From Calliopum simillimum (Eukaryota; Arthropoda; Insecta; Diptera; Lauxaniidae): 64,000 nucleotides of DNA. The stretch spans positions 155,110,492-155,174,491 of the forward strand of contig OX638368.1 of NCBI GenBank assembly GCA_951812925.1. The letters are read 5' to 3'. A program made the position numbers and the translations under genes. Below the pieces are notes generated by a model that did not search any database, was not told the origin of the DNA, and saw only the letters and a list, made by a program, of their open reading frames with translations. Position 1 is the first letter of the stretch, and every line of letters begins with the position of its first letter. Shown here one piece after another: positions 45,641-57,026 of the stretch.

Positions 45641-46813
45641 TCCCCTATAATGCTGTTGGAGTAGTTTTATACCGCGAGCGCAAGCATTTCAATTGACTGC
45701 CTAGCGCAATATAATCAACATGTTTAAAAAAAAAAGCTTTTGTTCAGCAAGTAGATGCGCCACAATCAATATGTATCAAAAATTTGAGGCTGTTCAATTG
45801 CAATTGCTTTTTTGAACCACCCAATCGCCAGTTAAATTTCAATATGCTTTTTAAACACATTCGATACTTTGCTTTAGCCCAGCATCTACGAGTATTTTTA
45901 AATTTTCATGCCAATATTTTTATTTTTTTTCCAATTTGCTATGTCATATGTGGGTTTTATGCCAAAGTGACCTCTGACATCCTTCGGCTTAAGCTAATAG
46001 CAAACAAATTTCAAGCTGGCCCCATCACCATCCACCACAATGTCATGGAGTAAAAACTGACCTAATCATATGATGGATTATTGAAAAAGTTATTGAACTT
46101 TTTTTTTCTATTTTCCTTTCCATTTTTTATTATTTTTATTCATTTTGGGGGTTTGCATCCCATAAGTTTCCTAGTGCTTGCGCTTCGCTTATGCTATGAT
46201 GGATGATGGTATTTTTATGGATCATGTTGTTGTCATTGTCATTGTTGTTGCTGTTGCTACTTTAGAAAGTTAGTGTGACAAAACTTTTTCATTTATATGT
46301 TGCTGCCTGCTGCTGTCGTGTTGTCGTCTCCTGTTATATTTCATATTTTGCTGAGTTGTGTTGTTTTTGTTGTTATTGTTGTTGCTGTTTTGTTTGTTGT
46401 GGTCCTGTTTATAGTGGTGTACCACAAAAAGTTATTAACAACTTATTAGGAGATTATTTCATCTGCCAGGAAAATTGAATTTGTAGGAAATTATATTGAT
46501 CCATATTGGCTTGCCAAAGCGTTTTTTGTGCTTTTCAGCGTTTTTTGTTGTTGCTTTTCTGCTTTATGTGAAATATCGAACAAAAAAACCTTTTCGTGTA
46601 ACTTTGATTTTGTCTCGTATACGTACAAACTTGTATCAATTAAACTTTGGCAAACATTTTTTATTTTTATTTTTTCATTAAATTGAGGATTTGTCGTGGG
46701 GTCATCGGAGGCGATAGTTTTTTCGCAAAATTCTCCATGAAATATTATTTCTTAATGTTATGACTTAAAGATCTGTCCGAGTAGAAGAGAGTACCACTTC
46801 TGGTTTAGTGGTA
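45641..46813. other. Non-coding spacer
   Basis: There are TTG/GTT-rich simple tracts at 46225-46262 and 46355-46400. No gene was recognised. Confidence 0.5.
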
Positions 46814-47736
46814 CTAGGTGTACAAATATGAAACCGGTAATTTTTATTTAAAAAATACATTTTATTTTGCGAAAATGGTTCCAAATTCAATCTTCAAAGT
46901 ACTTCCCCTCGCTAGCTACACATCTTTCCCATCTCTCAGGTAATTTATGGACTCCTCGCCAAAAAAATTTTTCTTTTTTTGAGGCTATCCATTCATCGAG
47001 CCATTTTTGCACTTCCTCGTAAGAATTGAAGTGCGAATCGTTGAGTGCGTGTCCCATCGATGAAAACAAATAGTAAGCGGACGGCGCCAGGTCCGGTGAG
47101 TACGGCGGGTGGGGCAGGGGCTCCCAGTTGTACGATTCTACCAAGTTTTTATTGACCGCTGCTCGATGTGGCGATGCGTTGTCATCTTGGAATACAATTT
47201 TGTCATGGCGAAGTTGAAATTCGGTCCTCTTCTGACGTATAGCATGGTTCAAAGCGATCAATTGTTGATGATAGCGTGCACCAGTAATTGTTTCACCTGG
47301 TTTTAGTAGCTCATACCAAATAACACCACGCTGATCCCAGAAAATACACAGCATTGTCTTTCGGCCGAAGCGATTTGGTCTTGGCGTTGATTTGGGTCGT
47401 TGGCCGGGGCTCAAATATGATTTTTTTCGTTTGGGACTGTTGAAATAAATCGACTTTTCATCGCCAGTGATGATTCGATGGAGAAAACCTTTTCTTTTCT
47501 TTAAATGGAAACAGAAAATCAATGCTTCCCGCAAATGAAAGTTTTCAGGCACAAAATTCGACATCTTTACGAGCGGAAAAAATGCGTTTTTGTATGAAAC
47601 TTGACAAATTGTGAACTGAATATTGTTAACAGATGACAGAATGAACAATTAAGACATTTGGTACGGTTCGGAAGCTCATACACATACGGCTATCGACCGC
47701 TAGATGTCATTACCGGTTTCATATTTGTACACCTAG
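46814..47736 (-). mobile_element. 923-bp internally deleted mariner (DD34D)
   Basis: The element has perfect 28-bp inverted ends, starting CTAGGTGTACAAATATGAAA, and is flanked by TA on each side (46812-46813 and 47737-47738). These are the target duplications expected of mariner. Full-length mariners are about 1.3 kb, so about 0.4 kb is missing. The missing DNA is inside the transposase gene (see 46887-47564). The ends are intact, so the copy could in principle be moved by an enzyme supplied elsewhere. Confidence 0.95.
46887..47564 (-). pseudogene. Mariner transposase lacking its DNA-binding domain
   Basis: The frame is open for 225 codons, starting at the ATG of MSNFVPENFHLREAL, the usual mariner beginning. 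After FCFHLKK it jumps in frame to RKGFLHRIITGDEK. About 120 residues (the helix-turn-helix region and linker) are absent from the ~345 typical of the family. The catalytic region is complete to the end (ERWERCVASEGKYFED). First Asp: D35 in TGDEK. Second: D128 in FQDDNASPH. The third should lie in SPDLAPSDY, 34 residues on, but is Ala (A163, codon GCT). The Trp usual after GDEK is Ser. So the copy lacks DNA binding and one catalytic acid, and is certainly inactive as a transposase. Its frame is otherwise unbroken, which suggests recent origin. Motifs resemble the mauritiana/vertumnana group. Confidence 0.9.
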
Positions 47737-47738
47737 TA

Positions 47739-48839
47739 ACACACTCGAAAAGATGCTCGATTTTTCATTCGTAATTGCGTCTAAAAAAAATTGTATTTTG
47801 AAGGGCACAACAACCTAGATTAATATGTAAAAAAAATCGCCCCCCAGTACAAACTAGAACAATGGCGAAACTTGAGCAAAATACACAAATTTTGAGTGCT
47901 AACTGAAAAATCCGCTTTCGTTATTGAGCTATAACTTTTGAGGTGGTTCAGCGAATTGCTTGGGGCTTTCAGGATCTTTAACATGGGTGCTTAGATGTAA
48001 GAAAAACTGCATGTGTCTGATTTGCTAAATTCAGAGCATCACCTTCGAAAAATGATTCTTGAAGATAAATATTGGGGGAGGCGATCGAAAAAAGTCAGTT
48101 ACACAGGATAAAAAATACTTCTAATATATCTTGAATTGATAATTCGCAGTTCAAAACAGGGTGCCACATGTTTGAAAATTAGCTTGTTTTTTTTTCGAAA
48201 AAGTCATATCAAGCAAAAAAATTTTGCTCTCGATCGGAAAACATTTGACCGTAAAAATGTGGCTTTAATCGAAAAAATCAATCATATCTTTGAAACTATT
48301 TGACATATGTGAATTATGTTTGGTACATACTTATGTTTTGTAACGATTGTAACGATTGTTTTGGTCTAGGGCTGACAATCCAAAACTTTCAGCTTACAAA
48401 AATAATTATTTATTTATTTGCTGGAATTCCTTCAGCAGATAAATTAGTTTCTTTTACTTAACAGTATGGTTTTTTTTTATTTTTTGTAATACTGTGTCGG
48501 TAAAATTATACGAATTATTATTCAAAACTACTAGAAGGAATGAAAAACCTTCCCAGTCTAAAAAATTCACTACCATGCACGCTTCATTAATACAATAATA
48601 AGTATTACACGCACAGACTACGACACTGTTCACCAGGTGGTGTCCATGGGCCTTTAGAAGGTATGAAAAACCTTCCCAGCCTAAAGTACTAAATACCCTA
48701 GAATAACCTAAGTGATATGAGGCCTCTGCACTTTACCTTTAAGCTTTCAACGTATAAATATTAATATTAAAATATTGATGTTGTCGCATCGAACGCTTGG
48801 CTGTGACTGCCTCCTTTCTGCCTTTTCGTTCGTTCTTTC
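47739..48839. other. Non-coding, dispersed-repeat fragments
   Basis: The part 48228-48335 is related to the 44740-45640 array. At 48532-48560 and 48654-48683 the word AGAAGG.ATGAAAAACCTTCC appears twice, 122 bp apart. Each copy can form a small GAAGGT/ACCTTC stem. No gene was recognised. Confidence 0.45.
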
Positions 48840-49740
48840 ACATAAAAAAATATTGATCATAATATTTATGAACGGCATTCATATACCGAAATTCATTGAT
48901 TTCAAATACAAATTTTTCATTAAATTTTTTTGATTTGAAGAACGATTCATAAATCGTAAGAACATGAATTCATAAATATTTTTCTATGAAGAGTTTTTTT
49001 ATGAACTTCCGTTCTTTAATTTTAAGAACTTTTTCGTACGCGTAAGACGTTTCATAAAACTACAGATCAAAAATTTTATGTATGTTTACATAAAATTAAA
49101 GAAAAAGTTCATAAATTTTAGTAAAAGTTTCATCAACTTAAAATATTATTTTAAGATTGTATTTCATCTTCTCCTTTTGGTTCTAGACTGGTTTATACTA
49201 AATTTCAAATAAAATATTGTTGAAAGCTCCTTTCTATGTCGCTTTTAACATCTTGCTATGTATTCTCATCGAACTCCTAAGCATATTTCCATGGTATGGT
49301 AAGTAAGTATTTATTTTCCCAAAGGGACAAGAGCTCTTCAAAAGGCTTTCTCAAGCATCATCCGTTTTCTTTCTTAAAGACGCACAACTTCATTTTAATA
49401 TTGTATGCCCTAGGTCTTGGACCATGAGTATTCTTTTAATAATAAAAAAAAATAATAATAAAAAAACTTTCATTCGCATTGGGATTCGAACCCGGAAGCC
49501 AAAGCGCAGAGAAATATTACGAGTTCTTTATCACATACGCTACAGACTCCTCTGACGTTTTTGTGTTAAATTTGTATTTTAAAATTATATTGGATTTTTT
49601 TATTTGAAAAAAAAAAAAAAAAGATTTATGAATTTCGTTCTTAGATTTTATGAACGAGTTCTTACGTTTTATGAATAATTCATAAGCGTATGTATGCGTT
49701 GTTTAACGTATGATTGAAAATACTTATAATCAATGAATGC
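48840..49740. repeat. TTATGAA-rich repeat with tRNA-like core
   Basis: Words such as TTATGAAC, CATAAAAT, TTCATAAA and GAACG.TTC occur many times on both strands on each side of the tRNA-like sequence at 49471-49557 (48850-49170 and 49620-49690). This suggests a diverged inverted-repeat element. I could not fix its ends. Confidence 0.35.
49471..49557 (-). repeat. tRNA-like sequence with apparent CGT anticodon
   Basis: On the minus strand are an A-box-like TAGCGTATGTGATAAAG, a loop CTCGTAA (anticodon CGT if real), and a near-perfect B-box GGGTTCGAATCCCAA with a paired T-arm. The acceptor stem does not pair. It is a SINE head or pseudo-tRNA. Confidence 0.55.
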
Positions 49741-51849
49741 TGTACTCGGCTCATATTCGATGAATTTTTTCGTTAGGTATAATAAATTTTTCATTAATAT
49801 TATGTGCCTTTTTTTTTGTGAGTTTATTTTATCGGCTTGAGGTGGATATTTAAATTGAGGTGAATATTTCACATGAGGTGAGTACTTTACTGAGATGCGT
49901 ATACTTGAAGCCACGGGTAAATATTCAGTTTAGGTGAATTTACCAATGCAGATAGACATAAGGTTTGTGACGTCATTTGGGACGTTACAGTATGTCGTTG
50001 GCACTGTGGTAAAATTTAAAAAAAAAAAAAAATACTTAGCAAAAAAAACAAGATTAACCGTAAAAAAACTCGTAACCACACCTACAATGTAGGTCCTGCA
50101 CATAAGAGCAAAACAAACCGGAATTCAAAAGAGCAATTTCTTTTGTTTGCTTTCGTTCAAATTCTTGATACAACATAATTTATTGGATCAATTCTGTAAA
50201 AGTGAAGATAACAATTTAAGAATTAGAATTCTTAACGATTAACTCTTTATTACATAAATATTTTATGAAAAAAAAAACTATGCCTTACAAAGTACTCGTA
50301 TTTTCTCATCGATTATACTGCAATTAACGCAAATTGTGGACAAAAACTTTCTCCATTATTTACTGCAAATCCAACAGCGATTTATAGCAATGCGACAATA
50401 ATGTGAAAATAAGCCCTATGCCAAAGTATATGGTGATTTATACACCAAATGCGAAAACGATAAAGTAAAAAACTTAAATTATATCGGCCCAATTTTATAT
50501 TTTTTTTGTTTTGTTTTTTAGCAATAACTCTCCATTAGCGTATGATTCAATTTAAATCAGCTGATAAATATTGCAAAAGTTTATCAGCGAAACAGCAATT
50601 ACATGCAAAAAAGATAAAAATTGAAAAAGTAAAAAAAAAAAACATTGCTTTACAAATACAAACACACTGTTGCAGAACACACTAATACATGCATAGTGCA
50701 TAGCAAACTCGTAAATAAATAAATAAATCCACTTTGGTAGCAATTTGAAATTCCATAAATATTAGGAAATACAACGTAGTCGCTGTAACCAAATCAAACT
50801 GGAATGTGTAAGTCTGAGCATTTAGTTTGGTTTTTTCATCTACGCCTATATATGCCGGTTGCAATTTACATATCCGGAATAACAAAAAGAAACCTTTAGC
50901 ATTGAAAATGAAATTTCTTCGCTAGTATTTTGTGGTCTTTTCTACTTGACCCTCGTTAGTTTATTTTGTTCCTAATGACTGCATGTTCTTTTTTGATTAG
51001 AATATGAAAGAGACATGTTTTATGGCTTTTGTGCTGTGTCCTTGCAACTTAAACTTGTTTTTATATTGAAAAGATTTTATCTAATTGGATTAGGCGTAAG
51101 ATGTGGACAATTTTTTGTGTTTTCTTTTATAAACTGCTTGCGGCGACATAAGTGAATACGGTTTTGCCCGAGCTACATTTCGTTTTTCATAAAACCTATA
51201 AACCTCTTGAAAGTTTTTTTCTCTAAATCAGAACAAATATATGGCATCAGCATGCCAGAATACAGTGATTTATGCACTTTGAAACAATGACATCTTAAAA
51301 CCATGAGTCGATAAAAAAAACCAAGTCTTGTTGATAAGATAACCATACATCATTCTTCTTAAAGAAAAGGTCATCATCTGGCTTATTTCCTAAAAAATTC
51401 GTGATTTTTAAGGCTTTCTTCGTTATTAATTTTGGTCGCAAAGTTTCAAGTGGCGATAAATAGTGGTTGGTAAGTAGTGGAAACAAATTTTAAAATATAT
51501 AATATCGAAATACTTAACCATTCATGATTTTATTCAAAAAAGTTGTAAATTTTATTTTTTCATATGAAAAACGAGCCATTTTTGAAGTAACATTAGAATG
51601 GTTGCGGCTGATTTAAAATCTTAATCTTGTGTAAGCTTTTAAAAATCGGCTACATTCGGCTAGCCAAACTTAAACAAAAATGAATAAACAATTATTTTGT
51701 AAGTTCATTTCAGCTTAAATCCATTCAGAATTTCAGTTTTTCTGGTTACTTATTTTATAAAAAATACTTATTGCTTGTTTATCTGGTCTTTATGAGCTTG
51801 GAAACTATTCACATGACTATGATGAAATTTTCATAGCATACTACATAGA
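49741..51849. other. Non-coding spacer
   Basis: No gene was recognised. Around 49850-49935 the word AGGTGAATATTC or close variants repeats three to four times. The rest is AT-rich and unremarkable. Confidence 0.45.
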
Positions 51850-52120
51850 ATCATTAAGAGAAAAATCATTGGCTAGAAAAATGGTCGGTGCTACGCCCCC
51901 CATTTACTTAATTCGACTTACCTCTGAAACGGTTTGAGCCAGTTCAATGAAATTTGGTGTGAAAGGCATTAAAACAATTAACATCCATTGAAAAATAGGC
52001 GGAACCACGCCCCCTAAAAACTAAACTATTTGTATCTCCGAAACAATTCGACGCAAATGTATGAAATTTGGTTTGTATAATAAAGGCTCCAGGATAATTA
52101 ATATTCACTGTAAAAAATTA
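51850..52120. repeat. Short tandem block with GGCGGAACCACGCCCCC
   Basis: Two units (51885 and 51998) carry AAAATGGTCGGTGCTACGCCCC or AAAATAGGCGGAACCACGCC (parts shown), then CTCTGAAAC/CTCCGAAAC and ATGAAATTTGGT. The period is about 113 bp. It is related in style to 44740-45640. Confidence 0.5.
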
Positions 52121-52799
52121 GGAAAGTCAACGTGAAAAACAAGTCATTTGACATAAGTAATTTGCATTGGTTATAAATTTCTGGGTTTCATCATATTTTA
52201 ATATATTTTTATACTATTGGACATACGCCGTAATAATTCATTATTTCAATAAACTCTATTGTTTCTTTGCAAATATCTGTAATTGAGTGCAGAAACCCCA
52301 CATGTGTAAAAAAAAGAAAATTAATTTTTTGAGTTTATGCGCCTGAGATCATACTTAATTAATAAAATTTCCCTAAAATATTTTTCATTATTTTCTAAAA
52401 AGGGAGTATTCAACACAATTTTACGAATGTCATAGGCAACAAATAGAAAAAATCAAAAGCAGTTTTTTTAATATTTTGGTGTACAATATCTCCTAGAAAT
52501 ATAAAGATATCGACATAGTTGAAATTAGATTTCAAAGAAAAAGATAAGAGCTTTTAAGAACTTTACCAGATTTAACGAATAAAGAATATGTTAAATAGCT
52601 ATAACGCTTCCAAAAATGGCAAAAAACCATTTTTTTTTTTGGTCTTTAGGTTAGAATACCTCAAAAACTATACACGATAGAGCAATTCTGAGGTTGGATT
52701 CGCGTTTAACATTGCAAAACACATCAAATGTGATTATTTTGATTTTTGTTTGTTGTAGTTAAAAATTCTTTTATTTCTTTTTTTTTTATATGGGGAAAA
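52121..52799. other. Non-coding spacer
   Basis: The stretch 52640-52760 shares words with 1560-1700. No coding region was recognised. Confidence 0.45.
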
Positions 52800-53345
52800 T
52801 AGGCCAACTAGAAAAGCGTTTTGGTGTTATCAAACAGCCCTGTCAGTCGTCCAAACTAGTGGTTAATGTAGGTGACAACAACCCGTTGTATAATTCACTG
52901 CGGATAAAGCCTTCATACTGTGCACATTTATGGCATTTCCGGCAACACCTCTTCGCTGCAGTGAAACCCAACTTTTTTCGCGGGAGACACTACTGTCGAA
53001 GGCAGTGCAGCAGTCTACAAAGACAAGTTGAAGCGCAGCACGCCACTCGCATGATTGTTCGACACGTATTCTGAGGGTGTTTATTTGATCCGCGCATGAA
53101 CGGTTTCACCGGAATTTTGCTTGTTGCTTTCGGATGACCAATTCAATAAATTTTTCGCTTACTCTATTTATAAGCACTTTTATCAGTACTTTTGATGCTC
53201 AGTACCATCAAAGTTATTCCTCTATAATTTCGGAACTGGCTAAAGTCACCTTTTTTAGCAATTTGACTAGTATACCATGTAGCCAATATTCTGGCAAACG
53301 GTCTTTGCTCCAGATTTTGAAGATTTTGCCTTCACCTTATGTCAA
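52800..53345 (-). pseudogene. Non-LTR retrotransposon reverse transcriptase fragment
   Basis: On the minus strand the text runs RLPEYWLHGILVKLLKKGD, then FRNYRGITL (about 53206-53231), KQQAKFR, a TGA, NRSCADQINTLRIRVEQS and VDCCTAFDS (about 52990-53018). These match the finger and palm regions of LINE reverse transcriptases. In the family the last block is usually VDYEKAFDS. A frameshift lies between NYRGITL and the next block, and the catalytic FADD-type motif is not reached. It is a dead fragment of about 540 bp. The clade is not certain; RTE- or CR1-like elements use this wording. Confidence 0.75.
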
Positions 53346-53423
53346 ATTGTTTTCAGTACTTAGGTATAAGTTGCATATAAAATATCATGTTATATGAAAA
53401 ATATATTTCATCACACTTAGAAG

Positions 53424-54043
53424 CACCACACTTTTTTAATTTAATTTCAGCAACTTTCATTTATATTTGTGAAATTTTCATTTTAATTTTAGAAAAAAAT
53501 TTTATTTTAGTTTAATAAGGTTTGTATGACAAAAACACGGAGGATATAGCAAATAGACGGAGGAATTCTAGGGATTCCAGTGACTGCGCTAGGGCTGTGC
53601 AAAATGCATCGTCATTTACAGCAGCTGCTTTGAAAGTCTGTAATTTTCAGCAATATTTCTGATTTCTGAAAAAACGCGAACCAACTTCGCTATTTTGGCA
53701 CCATATTCGGATTCAGCGACCCTGAAAACATAAAGTTCAGGTGGTCTGATCTTTCGCGCAGGGTCCTTTTTTTTTTTTTTTGTGGGCCTTTGTTATTATC
53801 TCATGACTTTCTTTGAAATTAAATATCTGAACTGGTGATTTTCACTTTCCGCTTACTAAACTGTTAATGGGCAATATCGATTCATGCCTTTTGGTAACTT
53901 TACGCACCATCTTTCTTAAAAAATTAAAATAAGCAAAGTGTTTTTGTCATACAAACCTTATTAAACTAAAATAAAATTTTTTTCTGAAATTAAAATGAAA
54001 ATTTCGCAAATATAAATGAAATTAAATTAAAAAAGGTGTGCTG
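53424..54043. mobile_element. 620-bp element with ~105-bp inverted ends
   Basis: The left end CACCACACTTTTTTAATTTA continues through AATTTTCATTTTAATTTTAG to GGTTTGTATGACAAAAACAC. It returns in reverse at 53941-54043, where the outermost bases read CAGCACACC. One internal TCAGCAACTT insertion is unpaired. The ~410-bp core has higher complexity but no open frame. It is a long-TIR non-autonomous element. Confidence 0.8.
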
Positions 54044-54863
54044 TTGCTAATTTCGGATATACAAATAGCAACCTACACAGAAGCAGTGAAAGAAAGGATA
54101 TAAAATTCAAAATAATTGCGATATGAAAAAGGATCTATAGGAAAAAAAATACACATTTGAAAGAAACAGTAAAAAAGGACCAAAACATTGGAAAAAAACA
54201 ACGAAACCAAATGTTATGTTGTTTTCCCAATTCCATTAAGTTTTATTGAACTTTTATGGCAATTCTCAATCGTTCTAAAAAGAATACTACCAGGAGCCTC
54301 TCCGCTTCCGTGCGCAACAACTTTTTAAGCTTGCTGATGATGAAATATACAAAGTAAGTATTTAGAAGTAGAATTGTCAAAAAAATAATTATGCGTATCC
54401 TACATTTGATTACATTAATGCCGCCAGAATTGCACAGTGTGATCGAAGTGTTCCTTGAAAATTGTTTCAACGATTATTGCGAAAATTTTTCGAAGTTCAG
54501 TAAGTAATATTAACAAATTCAAACGCAAAATTGCAGACCATGGGCTAAGCGAAAGGCATCTTCCACTTTTCGTAATCGCGTGAAGATTCTATCAATCACA
54601 AATAGTTCAAAAGAATCGCCCAAGACTCCTATTTGAAATGTGCAAGTAATTTGAAATAATGGTAAATGTTGGCCTTATCTAATTAAAAGTTTAATGATTT
54701 AAAAGAAAAATCTGCCAATTATGTTATCTGCATTTCACATGACTTTTAGCAGAAATATTGCTTCATTTGCAGCATCATCATTGCGATCTAATTCTTTTTC
54801 GATTTGTATAAAGTTATTAGGGCATAATTATCTTTTGTTTTGTGCAACATCACCATGTGCTAT

Positions 54864-54894
<31 letters not shown>

Positions 54895-55633
54895 AACTGA
54901 TAAGTTTCTATTCATTAAAAGGCACAATTATCCATCATAAATGAGAACAATACATTCATAGATATAATGATGATGCTGAATTGATGATGAAACGTTAGCG
55001 CAAAATCATGTTTCCTGCTTCTATTTATTGCAATTTAGGAGTAGGTAATAGTAGTAGTAGTAGTAGAAGCTGTAGCAGTAGTTGCAGAAGTAATAGTAAT
55101 GATAGTTATTGTGTTGTTGTTTTCGGTGCTACTGACATTTTGATTTTCGACCCAAAAAATAGCACAAATGTTTTGTGTGAGAATAAATTCTCATTTCGTT
55201 GTTTCTGGTTTGTATGAGTGTGTGTGAAAATGTGTCTTGATATGTATGAACCTTTGTGATTTATTGTTTGTATGTGTTTTCATTTGCGAAGTACAAAGGT
55301 TTCTAAAAACAACGAAATAGCACGTTATTGTTTTTGAGTCATTTTCAAAAATAACAAGGTTGCTCACAAAACATGTTTTTTTTTTAAATACGTAAGATTT
55401 TAAAAAAAGTTTAAGAAGAAAAATTTGTAAGGAGTGTGTTATGTGTGGTAAGCGAGAGTAATATGGACCACACGGGTATTTTCCATTGCATACATAGGAT
55501 TTACCGTTATTCATGTTCAAACTTTACACCAATACCAAAAGCTTTTAATAGTGCACACCTCTCCCCACGTGTTTTAAATAAAATGTGCTTGCACATTCAG
55601 ATTCAGCATCAAAAAATACATTAGCACTGACTA
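54044..55633. other. Non-coding spacer with microsatellites
   Basis: A pure TTG run of ten units lies at 54865-54895, and a GTA run at 55049-55066. At 54253-54352 a short open frame ends in a GTAAGTATT donor-like word but has no homology. No gene is called. Confidence 0.5.
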
Positions 55634-56889
55634 TTTTTGGCAGATTCGAACTGTTACCAACTTCAGATAGACTTATCTGACAGATGGAACATGACAGCTG
55701 TCTAAAAATTGGCATGATGTTAGTTCATTCTATTGTCAATAAAAAATTTTCGAAATGGAATTCAAACGTAATAGTGGCTGGAAAATCGCAACCAGCAATT
55801 GTTCGTGAGCTGAAACATTTAAAAGTGAATAAAATGTTTGTGAATCGGACCATAACACGTTACAATGGTACCGGCAGCGTTGCCAAACGACATGGTGGTG
55901 GTCGGAAAATAACTGCAACATCACCAGAAATGGTTCGAAAGGTGAAGGCCAGAATTGAGCGAAATCCGAGACGCAGTGGCAGTCAAATGGCTGCCGAGCT
56001 GAAAATATCGCGTGAACGAATGCAACACATATTGTCAAATAAGCTCGGACTAAAGGCCCTCAAGTTCCAAAAGGCGCATGATCTCACTCCTGCTCAAAAA
56101 AAAGTTAGGCTCGATAGAGCCAAGGAGTTGTTGCGCTTGCACGCCGCCGGAAATCTGTCACAAATTGTCTTCTCTGATGAGAAAAATTACTGTATCCAGC
56201 AATATGTAAACAAACAAAATGATCGGGTTTACTTGACAGAGAGGTCCTACGAAAATTTGAATGTTCGTTTGGCCACCAGGACGCAGGCACCACCGCATGT
56301 GATGGTTTGGGCTGCAGTGACTGCTGATGGGCGCTCACCACTCGTTTTTTTGGCCGCTGGCGTCAAAGTAAACGCCCAGGTGTATCGTGAATCAGTGTTG
56401 GGGGGTGCTTTACTACCGTGGGCACGCAAACATTTCGGTCGCAAGCCATGGACATTCCAACAAGACTCGGCACCGTCACACAAAGCTCATGTGAATCAAG
56501 AATGGTTAGAAAAAAACGTTCCTTGCTTCATTTCTGCTCAACAATGGCTCTCCAATTCTCCTGATGCGAATCCGCTGGATTTCTCAATCTGGGGTATGTT
56601 GGACAAGAAGGTCTTGACTAAAAAATACCAGAGCGTTGATGCGCTAAAAGTGGCCCTTCAACGAGAATGGCGCAAACTTCCACAAAATCAAATTCGTGCA
56701 GCATGCGACTCGTTCTTCGACCGTCTACGAGCCATAGTTAAGGCAAAAGGTGGCCATATCAAAAATCTCAAGTAGATTCTTAAAATCTGAACATTTCCCA
56801 ACAATTATAGCGTTTGATCAATAAAATCTGTGCATGAAAACTAAAAATATAGTCTTTTGAATTGGCAACACTTCGAATCAGCCACCCTG
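55634..56889 (+). mobile_element. maT-like (DD37D) transposon, about 1.26 kb
   Basis: The right end reads inward CAGGGTGGCTGATTCGAAGT and is followed by TA. The left end has GGCAGATTCGAACTGTTACC after TA at 55632-55633. The two agree over about 22 bp with three mismatches, but the left CAGGGT tip is replaced by TTTTT. The single gene inside (55684-56775) fills most of the element. The damaged left tip may prevent movement even though the gene is open. Confidence 0.85.
55684..56775 (+). CDS. maT-like transposase, uninterrupted
   Basis: A 363-residue transposase of the IS630/Tc1/mariner superfamily. It would bind the element ends and cut and rejoin DNA in the nucleus at TA sites. Residues 1-130 form two helix-turn-helix regions (QPAIVRELKHLKVNK, ITRYNGTGSVAKRHGGGR, SGSQMAAELKISRERMQ). 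The catalytic triad is Asp165 in IVFSDEKNY, Asp261 in TFQQDSAPSH and Asp299 in SPDANPLDF. The last two are separated by 37 residues, the DD37D spacing of the maT group. HVMVWAAVTADG and VYRESVLG are also typical. Length is normal and no stop or frameshift is seen. The ATG at 55684 gives a slightly long N-terminus, and the ATG at 55714 is an alternative. It is the only complete protein recognised in the window. Activity is not shown by sequence alone. Confidence 0.9.
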   Translation: MEHDSCLKIGMMLVHSIVNKKFSKWNSNVIVAGKSQPAIVRELKHLKVNKMFVNRTITRYNGTGSVAKRHGGGRKITATSPEMVRKVKARIERNPRRSGSQMAAELKISRERMQHILSNKLGLKALKFQKAHDLTPAQKKVRLDRAKELLRLHAAGNLSQIVFSDEKNYCIQQYVNKQNDRVYLTERSYENLNVRLATRTQAPPHVMVWAAVTADGRSPLVFLAAGVKVNAQVYRESVLGGALLPWARKHFGRKPWTFQQDSAPSHKAHVNQEWLEKNVPCFISAQQWLSNSPDANPLDFSIWGMLDKKVLTKKYQSVDALKVALQREWRKLPQNQIRAACDSFFDRLRAIVKAKGGHIKNLK

Positions 56890-57026
56890 TATATTGAGCA
56901 TTATTTTTTTAGTACGCAAAAATTAAATTTGTTAATAGAAAGCCCAAAAATTAAGTGAAAATGCAATATCTCGTAAACGGACAAGCAGAAAACCTTTTGC
57001 ATACTCTTTTTATGTATTCGTTTAAG
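56890..57026. other. Short spacer between transposons
   Basis: It links the right TA of the maT-like element to the Helitron-like start at 57027. Nothing was recognised. Confidence 0.5.

Noticed and set aside
52790..53074. Plus-strand 94-codon frame as a gene
   Set aside because: It is antisense to the reverse transcriptase fragment on the minus strand.
54243..54470. Possible exon ending at a GTAAGTATT donor
   Set aside because: Short, no recognisable protein, and the strand with the longest frame is opposite to the donor.
54865..54895. TTG run as a special element
   Set aside because: A plain trinucleotide microsatellite, common in fly DNA.
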